This document shows positions 33,601 to 41,885 of a DNA stretch of 43,903 nucleotides, one piece after another. Within the stretch, counting starts at the first letter, position 1, and every line of letters begins with the position of its first letter. Position numbers and translations under genes: made by a program. The notes below the pieces were generated by a model. It did no database searches, was not told where the DNA came from, and saw nothing but the letters and a program-made list of their open reading frames with translations. Source of the DNA: a virus. The stretch covers positions 1 to 43,903 of IMG/VR virus record IMGVR_UViG_3300013094_000101. One strand, written 5' to 3'.

Positions 33601-34189
33601 TGATAAAAATGTTCCGTCTAAACAATTAGAGTATTCTAAGAATTGGAGCGGAGTCACAATAGCGCCAGGAGCTACTTCATATTCACCAAACATAAGTGAT
33701 TTACCAGATAAGTTTGGATTTATTGACAATGATAGATACTTAGTAGGATCAAATACTTGTGGAGCTTATTTATTCATTGGGCCAGTTTCTTATAATCAGT
33801 TGTTGGTAAATGGAGTAGATGCAAGAGCTACGGCCACAATTAATCCAGGAGATGCCAACGCAATAGTCATACCAATTATTTTTCAATATAGAATGACTGA
33901 TTACTATGGTCCTTCAATTAATAGCGCTTCAACATCTGCTGGAGAAGGTATTCTCGGAGGCTATAATCCATCATTATCAGTCCCTCCTAAGAATCTTACA
34001 TATGTAAGACAAATAGGAATTGATCTTTATCAACAAGACAAGCAGACATTTTCTTTTGATGTTCAAGTTTCAGCAACATATCAAAAAGATTCATTAGTTC
34101 AACTTTATCAAACAGGTCTGCCATCAACAGTTAAAGATGTCAAACAAGTTACATATGATAAGGCAACCATCAAACGTATATTTTCATAA
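30638..34189 (+). CDS. Large virion structural protein, baseplate/tail (1,183 aa)
   Basis: The N-terminal part is helical (SFASVLADFIRLQNNSIEQL). Residues about 410-490 form a strong coiled coil (DIEAIRKKQADKVRLEKEIA, then ELQVSIDAKKEQL). The middle and C-terminal parts are beta-rich with fibronectin-like stretches (GESVEFYVVAVSEAGWPDNP). The stop overlaps the next start (TAATG), showing translational coupling with the 2,546-residue gene. Likely a tail or baseplate component; no family assigned. Confidence 0.6.
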   Translation: MAQTSNSFASVLADFIRLQNNSIEQLQQVSNAVSSNADTVTVTQTNSDGTTSTFTLPSFGWIKSSIDRIDTTLSTMLGFDGSDAYIRLPDGTFKKIYQASNITDPTPVGKVTPPSKFIAQNNWFFDSLLSPSLKVSIDVSKYIQQIESSIYVKKMILNLDTDAKVQYFTNNLDGNNNIDYVTFLVELQKRGITYFVDEGVQPLPLSVVRYTGDFVVVNTKDIVTNNTDGSTSTKRWYLLNTLKYNDNLSLSKQTLTLKVGDNLLKGESIYQIQQIDTSTNLVRVNRSSGYDPFVIGESVAFYSEVFSPKIVNVGIGFGEYDVVFFKTINNQENLIASQYSPGVAFYTNDLTIDLTTGPKNLQDFYNQNVQDFGKVLLAGTKDNKIPAVMGVLPNTPVLNSDNFQVVSINDHKLNQADIEAIRKKQADKVRLEKEIAELQVSIDAKKEQLYTTKFNSDTERRAVKNQLDSLIRQKDSDSSLYSSIVKDLAVTAQNQPSALDAPIYRIRGFFAIPDTVKDDNGNDQAIVQFYTYYQYVSPDGSSSNVKQFDYQDSSGAIKRGTFSNLNVSKSEIRKKVYDPVQGKYVWDSEDIQNADVININQIDIPITNGESVEFYVVAVSEAGWPDNPLLSLPSNTISITFPANLVTADEATLALTEASQDIVRVNLEDDLSAKGLDTHLSSSFNANEQYYAHGSDVISSNFYNSSGNVISLYDLLNTMKTQITDLQNRLNNVIGDISVSIVDEDKNTKTPIKNGDIVTLFAGYYKDSTGLLPAANRRGAIIAKTYKIYLENNEASPLQMIARIPGGVAEDLPISSSMNPTINDPDYNNYRKYDITPIVNPSINTNDTNNSNKISTAFYQSGQLKGQFLYSRYTDIGLVNTLYQGVTATDRAILPSSSTGYGTQSWLWNWVDTNGTVAAGAGPTGGGYQNEFAIHVDHPLINPAAGTTGISLTGLQTPTIYIDPSSGYPLSPEAVSSFRHSFGFNNPGDKNVPSKQLEYSKNWSGVTIAPGATSYSPNISDLPDKFGFIDNDRYLVGSNTCGAYLFIGPVSYNQLLVNGVDARATATINPGDANAIVIPIIFQYRMTDYYGPSINSASTSAGEGILGGYNPSLSVPPKNLTYVRQIGIDLYQQDKQTFSFDVQVSATYQKDSLVQLYQTGLPSTVKDVKQVTYDKATIKRIFS

Positions 34190-37100
34190 TGACTGGACCT
34201 AATTTTTATAATATTGATTTTGACCGAGAAATAGTTTTACAAGGTCAATCCACTACCTTTATCACCATATCTAGAAATGATTCTTACGGTGTAACCGGAG
34301 GACATGAAGATGTGTATGTGATGCTTTTTCCAAACACAAAAACATTTCGCTCTCACTATTCTGGAGTTGCTGATTCTTCGAGTTCTTATTCTGATGGAGT
34401 ATCACAATATAATATTAAACTTTCAAATCCAGGAGGAGAAACAGTCAATCCTAATCAACTATCAATCAATAATCCTGGATTTGGTCCTTCGGGTTCTTAT
34501 ATCAAGAATTCGAATGATTTTGTGTTTGCAACAGACATTTCCATGATTGATAATCTTTTTGTAGATGATAAATATCCTCCTAGTTACATAGGACAGAACT
34601 TAGGATCTACAGGTAATATCATATCTCCAGCATTTACAGAAGTTACTGTGTCTTCAGCTGCAGGATCATCTTTTTCTGTCACAGGAACTTCAGGTTCTAC
34701 AGCAACAGTACACATTGGAACTTGGGAATGGGAAAATCCAAATGATCAATGGAAGATCAATGGAAGATCTCTAAAAGATCTTGAATATATTGCATACACA
34801 ACACCATACCCTCCGTCGAAAGAAAATGTAGCAAACTTTGTCAACATTTTCGATGGAACGACCCAAAGCTTTTTGACTGATAAGCTTCAAGGAACTGGAT
34901 ATGTTGGAAGACAGATTGGAGGATGGGGAGTCATTAAGTATGATCCTAATGTTCCTAATGCTTCCATAACAATTCGTATTGATTACGATGGCTCTGCTGA
35001 TTCCCACATGAAATTAAATTTTGTAGTCTGGAAAGTAGATCAGAATGCTGCAGTTAAATCTTTTTCGTATGCTGCACCTTTATTGAATCAACAAGGTTTT
35101 ACAGGTTTGAATAATTCTGTATCTTATATCAATTCTCCATACGGTGCAAAGTCTGGATCAATTGATCTAGGAATATCTCAATGGGTTGACTATCAAGAAA
35201 CTCATTTTTTTGGATATACACAAGAACAAAATAAAACATCAAGAGAGACTTGGCAAAATCAATATAAATCAGAAATTAAGATATATGAAGATCTTTCTTC
35301 TTACGGATTGATAAAAACAAATCCAAAGATATCTGGGAATGTAAAAATAACACAAGATTCAAATGGTGACATTTGGTTAAATTCTATAGATGCAAATAAT
35401 GAGCTTGCAGATTCTACATATAAAAAATTTGCAATAAGTTCAAAATCTACTTATGCGAAAGATTTATACACCTTTTTTAAGAATGGAAAAACTCCATCTT
35501 CAACCATATTTGATCTTTATCAAGCAGATTCTACATATGAAAATACAAAAAGAAATTTGTACGAACAATACGACAATTTCTATAATTATGGAGTAGAAAA
35601 CCAAAAAAATCGCTATTATGACGAGGCTTTTTCTTTTTTTGCTCCAATTTGGCTAAGAAATATAGTTCCAGATTTTTTTATTATTTTTAGGTTAGATCAC
35701 CCTGTATCAGTTGAAAGTTATAATGATCTCGCAACTAACCCAGAAAAATTTGCTGAATTTTTTACAGAAAGTAGGATCATTAAAACTTTTGATATAAGAA
35801 GCACCTCAAAACTTGGATCTTATATTAGAAACATTGTTAATGATCCTAGATTTAAAAATAGTCCACTAGATGTAAGTTTTGACCAAGATGTAGCGACAAC
35901 TTGGTATGGAATTTCGTATGCAAATGGAACTATGTCAGGAAAGGGTGAATTCTTATATGATTACTGGTCACAAGATCGACCTATTATAGAACTTGAAGAA
36001 TATATCACCGGTGGATTCGAAAGAAACGGAATCATAAGTACAAATTTATTAAATTTAGAATTTTTATTCAATGATGAAACTGCTACTCCTTATACAATCA
36101 ATCGTTACTTTGGACTATATGTCACGGAAAACCAGCTTGCTAACTTTCAGATAGCTTCGGATGTAATTTCAAAAATCACATCACAAACGCCATATCCTCA
36201 AACTGGTGTAGATGCAGAACCATATAGCACAAAATCATTTACTCAATCAAATTCCAATGGGATTCAATTACCTGTTAATTATTATCATAACACTTCATCC
36301 GGTGTTAACAATACAAACATACCTGCATATCAAGGAGACGTTATTGGAAAATTTCCGTTGCCATCAATGGTGGATGATCCGCTAAGAATATTTTATGTAA
36401 AAGATCGTAATGATCTTTTTAAAAGAATAAAAAAAATGTCTGAAGTTGATTATGGGTATCCAGGAACAGCTGATTATAAAAGAGTAACTCAACTAAATTT
36501 GTTTGAGTACACAGATGACATTAGTAATTATGGTGGAGTCAATCAAATGACATCTCAAGCAACAGCTACACTTTTAGATGCTGGAAATGCTCAACTACGT
36601 TTACATTTATCCAGTGTAGGTACAGATACTGTTTTTGCTGATCAAGAAGTAATAGAAATTGCGGTTGATCAATTCAATCATGAAACACGCATTCATACAT
36701 ATTATCTTAGATTAACATATAATTCTCTATCTACTGTAAAATTTGAAGTTTTTAAAGATCAATATGTAGAAAAAATAGAGGCAGGCCAAGGATTTTTTAT
36801 GCCTGGAGTAGGAGAAACTAGAAATCTCTCTGTCACTGATGCAACAAATTTTTCTGATGGCCAATACATATACATCACAAATGCTGGGCAATTTATAGTT
36901 AATCAAGTTGATTATGATGCATCAACTATTACAATAACCAATGCTTTTACGAATAAAAATGTCGTGGCAGGAACTGTGGTTAATGATTATGAATTAATCG
37001 TAATAGGATTGCCTTCATATGAAATTGAATATGTATATTCTCCTACAAATGCAGATGTAACAATTGATCCTTTGATTACTATTACTATCACAGACACTCC

Positions 37101-40100
37101 TTCATCTTATGATTCAAGTGTATCTTATAAAATAGATGTCAAAGATACAGCAATCAATATTGTTAATCTTGTCAATACATCAAATACAATTGATGCAAGA
37201 CTGTCTCCAGCTTATCCACAGTATCGTTGGAGAATGATTGCGAATAGCTCTGGATTGCGTCCAGGAGAGGCTTGGGATTATCCTGTTGAAGACATTGATG
37301 GTCATGATTGGGTGACGACATTCAGCAACACTGGATCTCCATCACAAGTAGCCCAAGCATTGGCTCTAGCCATAAATTCTTTTGATAATCGTCCGTGTGA
37401 TGCAGTTTCTTATAATGAAATAGTGTATTTGAAATCAAAATTAAATGGAGAACTTGGAAACAGCATTGTCATAACTAGAAATATGATAGATGGAATCAGT
37501 AATATTTACAACTTAGGATTCTACGATCATAAAAATGTGAATGTTTCAGAAACTGCTAATGTTCTTAAGTTGGGTGGAAGCTCTTTTGTTACTAATCCAA
37601 TTTCTACAAATTTCTTGGATCAAGTAGGAATTTGCGGAAACACATACACATATCTTAAATTTAAAAAATCAAGCCCTAATGAATTTGCTGATGGATATTA
37701 TGCGCAAATTAGAATAGGTGTTGATCCAACATCGATACAAACTGCAAGAAATACCGGAACAGAAATTTTTAATACAGTAGTCCCGCCTGATAATATCTTT
37801 GTTAATGAAAATCTTCCATACTCTGTAGATATTAGCAATGTTGGATTTGACACATTCGTGGAATATGTAATCGAACAAAGTGTTGGTCCTCTTGCTGTTA
37901 AACAATATTTTGTAGGGGGATCAAATAGAAACCGTAATCGTGCTAAAATAGCTTTTGGCGATTCAGAAAGATATTATAGTGACCGTCGAATTAGATTGAC
38001 TGGAGATATTACATTAGGTTCTGACATCATCAAAAATATAAATGTTGATAATATTTATATAGGTGCGACTGTTGTAGGATCCGGAATTCCTGAAAATACA
38101 ATAGTCAATGCAATAAGTTTGATAAATGGATTTGTCTACATTAGCAATCTTTCTACAGCTACATTGACTAATAATTCTTTAGAAATTGGAGATCTAAACA
38201 TCATTAATACAAATGTAATAAATAATCAATGGTTTCAAACACAAAAAGGTAGTTACTCTTCGATATATGGGTGGGATGTTCAAGGAAACTATGTGTATTC
38301 ATTACCATATCTAGAAGAACCTGTGTATGATTCAAAAAATCAACTACAAGATTTTGTAGATCTTGGAGGGTATAGCGTAATTCAAGTAACAGACACAACA
38401 CAAGAATTTTATCAATCAGCAGATAAAAGAATAGTTGCATATGATTTATATAGGCCCGCATTGGGAGTTTTTTCAATTTTTCCAATAAAAGAATTTGATG
38501 TTGATTTTATTTTTTCTGATTATTCGTACACTCCAATCATAGAATCTTTTAGATATTTCTTTAATGAAACAGTCACCATCGGACAAACTCTAGTGCTTCC
38601 AGTTAAAGAAAATTGGGTTGTCACATGTTCAGATGCTGGAAGATATGATATTTTATTTGAGACGTTTAACCCATTAACAAATTCTTGGGATTCTCTAACA
38701 ACCATTGAGGCTGGGTATGACGGAACTTCAATTATGCTTAATACATACTATCCATTTTATGTATATGATGAATTTGAATCTCCTATTGATGATGAAGATT
38801 ATAACAATGCAAATTATTATCATGAAACTCCTATCGGAAAAAAATATTCAATAGAAGGATCTGGACTAAGAAACTACATGTCTAAGATTATCACTTATCG
38901 TGATGAATTTGGAAACTTGACTGAGCAAGAGCCTGTATCTTTTAGGATAAGTTTTTCAATACCTATAAACACATCGGACGATGATGTATCGGAAAATGCT
39001 ACATTTAATATAAAGAAAAATGATTATTCACAAGACAAAGATCTAGAAAAATTTCAAGGATTTCTTGGTTTGGAGGATATACAAACACAAGAAGACGTCG
39101 AAGCATTTAGAAGTCTTATAGAAAAGGGAGAATATATTGATGCTTTTTTATCACAGTTGTTAAAATCTGAATATGATAGGCTAAGAGAAAATTATAACAA
39201 GAGTTATGCAACTAAATCTCGAGTAGTTCCTTATATCAGTAAATGGGTTCAATTAGGCACAGATGCAAGAGACAATTATTATCGTTTGAATACTTCGAAG
39301 GCATTTGGAATTAGCAATCTATCTCCGGATAGCAGTGTAAATTTTGCTGAAGCTTCTTTGTTGACTAATGAATTTCCATACTTAGACACTGTTCCAAAAG
39401 ATTACCCCGAAGAATCTTTAGAAGGCTCTAGATCGTATATGTTTGCCAAATTAAATGATATTGCTAATGCAAATACAATGAAAACTTGGTATGATTTGCT
39501 CACATCTGACACCTCTGATGATTGGTTTACTAAGTATTTTTCTGTGGGTTATCCTACAGAAATTAGTGGAGCTTCAAATCTTGTAACAAAATCTCGCGAA
39601 GAAAGATTCACGTTCTTTGTTTATAATAATGGATTAGAAAGATCACAGACATTATTTAGAGGAGCAAAAATACAAGTTATTGATCTCAACGATCAAATTA
39701 ATCCACCGGTTGAAGTAAGTGCTTCTACAAAATATGATGGGTATAAATTTGCTTCAATTGCGCAAGTATTACCACACACTCCATTTACAAAAGAAAAACC
39801 TGTGAGCATCGAAATATGCAAAAACGATGTTTTCAAAACAATTTTGATGATTATCACGATTAAGATTCAAGATTATAGAATTCAATCAGGATTAAATGAT
39901 TATCTATTCTTTTATGCTGTTAATGATCAGCTAAAAAATTATGGACAACAGCAAGTGATGACAAACATTAGCGGTCCGCTTGCTGTTGACAATACATTAA
40001 CGCCAAATAAATTTGCGCCGTATAGTGATTTCAGCATAAGCTCATATACTGATTTAGCAAAAATGAGACCAAGACAAGGATTTCTTGGAGCAGGATATTT

Positions 40101-41829
40101 AGAATTAGGAGACACTTTACTAGGAGGTGTCGTAATTGAAAATGGTGAAAACCCGATTGCTTCTGGAAATAATTATACATTCAATTTAGTTTCAGTTGAC
40201 CCTTCATTCAGCTTTTCAGTATTGGATGAAATTATTCCTACATTAGATAAATACAAAAATAAATTTAACTCATATTTTAATTCTTCAAATGTTGGATCTG
40301 GTGGAATAAACGTAGTGCCTACATCTTTTACTCAAGATGGGAATCTGTACAAGCTTCTAAATGTATTATCTTCGAACGATGAAACTTTTTATCAATTAAT
40401 CAACAGACAAGATAGTCGTCTAACAATAGATAGATTCTTGCCTTCTCAAATATCATTTAATTCATCGCTAAATCCTATTGTTTCATCGTTGTTATCGGAA
40501 AAGCCACCGTTTAACATCTTATCTAATCAGTACTCTTTGACAAATAGTTCTTCATCTCATCCGAGTGAAAATAAATTATCTACGATTGAAACTTACAATA
40601 TTAAAGGCGGAACTGATTCATATGCATACATAAAAAATATATTGACATATGCATCGATTTCTAATTATGTAAATGAGGGATCATCATTCATCGAATATTA
40701 TAATGTTGTGAATGGCGTTAAGACTCCTGCATCAGATTATTCTTTACAATTCATTCAAGCTGATCAAATTATAAAATCAGGTGTTCTTGTATATGTAAAC
40801 GATGAAGATAAACCTATTGAATACTTAGGAACTAACAACATAGGCTATAACATAGTAGATACTAATCAAAGTGAAGTCATATACCGTCACAGAGGATCTT
40901 ATGAACCAAAGTCTAGAGATATTTTATCTTTCTGGGTTCGAGAAGATCAGGCAACAACCGAGCATTTTGAGAAAGATTTTTTACTATCAAATACACACTT
41001 TAATGATGCATCACCGCTATCTGGTCTCATTAAAAATTATGGCATAAATAAAGTATCCGATGCAGAAATACTAAAAATATCTAAAAGTTCTGCATACCCG
41101 AGTTTATACCCATTAATATCAGAAATTTCTATTGATGTAAAAGATAATTTTGTATTTGATAGCACATGGGATAAAGAATTTTATCGTAAATATTATGACA
41201 TAAAAAATTGGAATGGAGTTGATGGAATAAATGAAATGAAAGAATTTAAGTCTTTCATGGGATCAAAAGCAATGAACATTCCTTACACTCAACAGCTAGA
41301 GACTTTTAATACTACCGAACTTACGTACACAATAATCCAGTCAGCGCAAGGAGTAGGAGTGCAACAATTGTCGTCAAAGACAACAGATTTTACCGATTCC
41401 AACGGTAACACCGTTCCAATTCTGTCAATCAACATAGATGTAAAAGCAAGACTTCTTAGACAAATGATCGAAGACATCTCATCTTCACAAAACTTTGATG
41501 AATTTTCTTGGTTACAGACCTTAGGAATACCGGAATTTAATTCACTATCATCAGCTGATATATTAAAAATGAAGACAGATTACTTAAATAAAAATATTCT
41601 TCAATTATATCAAATCTCTCAAGTAAACTTATACGCATATTCAAAAGAAGGATTACTTATAGTTGATTTATCTTTATCACAAGCACAAAAAATAGGCGAG
41701 GGGTACCGCATAGATAAGAATTGCAAAGTTACTACAGATTCATCAACATTTATGACAAACATCACAAAGAACATCGATACAAAAAAACCAAATGGATATG
41801 CAGTAGAGGTGGTACTTGTAAGAATTTAA
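34189..41829 (+). CDS. Giant virion structural protein, tail/baseplate (2,546 aa)
   Basis: It is a single open frame of 7.6 kb, coupled by TAATG to the previous gene. The sequence is beta-rich throughout with many Asn, Ser, Tyr and Gly. A module near residues 1265-1325 (DITLGSDIIKNINVDNIYIG, GSGIPENTIVNAI, then VYISNLSTATLTNNSLEI) resembles modules in the giant protein at 11976. It lacks a signal peptide or membrane segment. A long peripheral baseplate or tail-fibre role is likely; the protein family is not recognised. Confidence 0.6.
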   Translation: MTGPNFYNIDFDREIVLQGQSTTFITISRNDSYGVTGGHEDVYVMLFPNTKTFRSHYSGVADSSSSYSDGVSQYNIKLSNPGGETVNPNQLSINNPGFGPSGSYIKNSNDFVFATDISMIDNLFVDDKYPPSYIGQNLGSTGNIISPAFTEVTVSSAAGSSFSVTGTSGSTATVHIGTWEWENPNDQWKINGRSLKDLEYIAYTTPYPPSKENVANFVNIFDGTTQSFLTDKLQGTGYVGRQIGGWGVIKYDPNVPNASITIRIDYDGSADSHMKLNFVVWKVDQNAAVKSFSYAAPLLNQQGFTGLNNSVSYINSPYGAKSGSIDLGISQWVDYQETHFFGYTQEQNKTSRETWQNQYKSEIKIYEDLSSYGLIKTNPKISGNVKITQDSNGDIWLNSIDANNELADSTYKKFAISSKSTYAKDLYTFFKNGKTPSSTIFDLYQADSTYENTKRNLYEQYDNFYNYGVENQKNRYYDEAFSFFAPIWLRNIVPDFFIIFRLDHPVSVESYNDLATNPEKFAEFFTESRIIKTFDIRSTSKLGSYIRNIVNDPRFKNSPLDVSFDQDVATTWYGISYANGTMSGKGEFLYDYWSQDRPIIELEEYITGGFERNGIISTNLLNLEFLFNDETATPYTINRYFGLYVTENQLANFQIASDVISKITSQTPYPQTGVDAEPYSTKSFTQSNSNGIQLPVNYYHNTSSGVNNTNIPAYQGDVIGKFPLPSMVDDPLRIFYVKDRNDLFKRIKKMSEVDYGYPGTADYKRVTQLNLFEYTDDISNYGGVNQMTSQATATLLDAGNAQLRLHLSSVGTDTVFADQEVIEIAVDQFNHETRIHTYYLRLTYNSLSTVKFEVFKDQYVEKIEAGQGFFMPGVGETRNLSVTDATNFSDGQYIYITNAGQFIVNQVDYDASTITITNAFTNKNVVAGTVVNDYELIVIGLPSYEIEYVYSPTNADVTIDPLITITITDTPSSYDSSVSYKIDVKDTAINIVNLVNTSNTIDARLSPAYPQYRWRMIANSSGLRPGEAWDYPVEDIDGHDWVTTFSNTGSPSQVAQALALAINSFDNRPCDAVSYNEIVYLKSKLNGELGNSIVITRNMIDGISNIYNLGFYDHKNVNVSETANVLKLGGSSFVTNPISTNFLDQVGICGNTYTYLKFKKSSPNEFADGYYAQIRIGVDPTSIQTARNTGTEIFNTVVPPDNIFVNENLPYSVDISNVGFDTFVEYVIEQSVGPLAVKQYFVGGSNRNRNRAKIAFGDSERYYSDRRIRLTGDITLGSDIIKNINVDNIYIGATVVGSGIPENTIVNAISLINGFVYISNLSTATLTNNSLEIGDLNIINTNVINNQWFQTQKGSYSSIYGWDVQGNYVYSLPYLEEPVYDSKNQLQDFVDLGGYSVIQVTDTTQEFYQSADKRIVAYDLYRPALGVFSIFPIKEFDVDFIFSDYSYTPIIESFRYFFNETVTIGQTLVLPVKENWVVTCSDAGRYDILFETFNPLTNSWDSLTTIEAGYDGTSIMLNTYYPFYVYDEFESPIDDEDYNNANYYHETPIGKKYSIEGSGLRNYMSKIITYRDEFGNLTEQEPVSFRISFSIPINTSDDDVSENATFNIKKNDYSQDKDLEKFQGFLGLEDIQTQEDVEAFRSLIEKGEYIDAFLSQLLKSEYDRLRENYNKSYATKSRVVPYISKWVQLGTDARDNYYRLNTSKAFGISNLSPDSSVNFAEASLLTNEFPYLDTVPKDYPEESLEGSRSYMFAKLNDIANANTMKTWYDLLTSDTSDDWFTKYFSVGYPTEISGASNLVTKSREERFTFFVYNNGLERSQTLFRGAKIQVIDLNDQINPPVEVSASTKYDGYKFASIAQVLPHTPFTKEKPVSIEICKNDVFKTILMIITIKIQDYRIQSGLNDYLFFYAVNDQLKNYGQQQVMTNISGPLAVDNTLTPNKFAPYSDFSISSYTDLAKMRPRQGFLGAGYLELGDTLLGGVVIENGENPIASGNNYTFNLVSVDPSFSFSVLDEIIPTLDKYKNKFNSYFNSSNVGSGGINVVPTSFTQDGNLYKLLNVLSSNDETFYQLINRQDSRLTIDRFLPSQISFNSSLNPIVSSLLSEKPPFNILSNQYSLTNSSSSHPSENKLSTIETYNIKGGTDSYAYIKNILTYASISNYVNEGSSFIEYYNVVNGVKTPASDYSLQFIQADQIIKSGVLVYVNDEDKPIEYLGTNNIGYNIVDTNQSEVIYRHRGSYEPKSRDILSFWVREDQATTEHFEKDFLLSNTHFNDASPLSGLIKNYGINKVSDAEILKISKSSAYPSLYPLISEISIDVKDNFVFDSTWDKEFYRKYYDIKNWNGVDGINEMKEFKSFMGSKAMNIPYTQQLETFNTTELTYTIIQSAQGVGVQQLSSKTTDFTDSNGNTVPILSINIDVKARLLRQMIEDISSSQNFDEFSWLQTLGIPEFNSLSSADILKMKTDYLNKNILQLYQISQVNLYAYSKEGLLIVDLSLSQAQKIGEGYRIDKNCKVTTDSSTFMTNITKNIDTKKPNGYAVEVVLVRI

Positions 41830-41846
41830 GATCATATAATGTTTGG

Positions 41847-41861
41847 TTGATAAATATATAA
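41847..41861 (+). promoter_or_regulatory. Putative phage promoter (TTGATAAATATATAA)
   Basis: The box combines the TTGAT start seen at 8332 and 27581 with a TATATA run, 24 bases before the ATG at 41886, followed by an A-rich leader. It would drive the collagen-like fibre gene. Confidence 0.45.
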
Positions 41862-41885
41862 AATAAGATAAAAAAACTAATAGGA

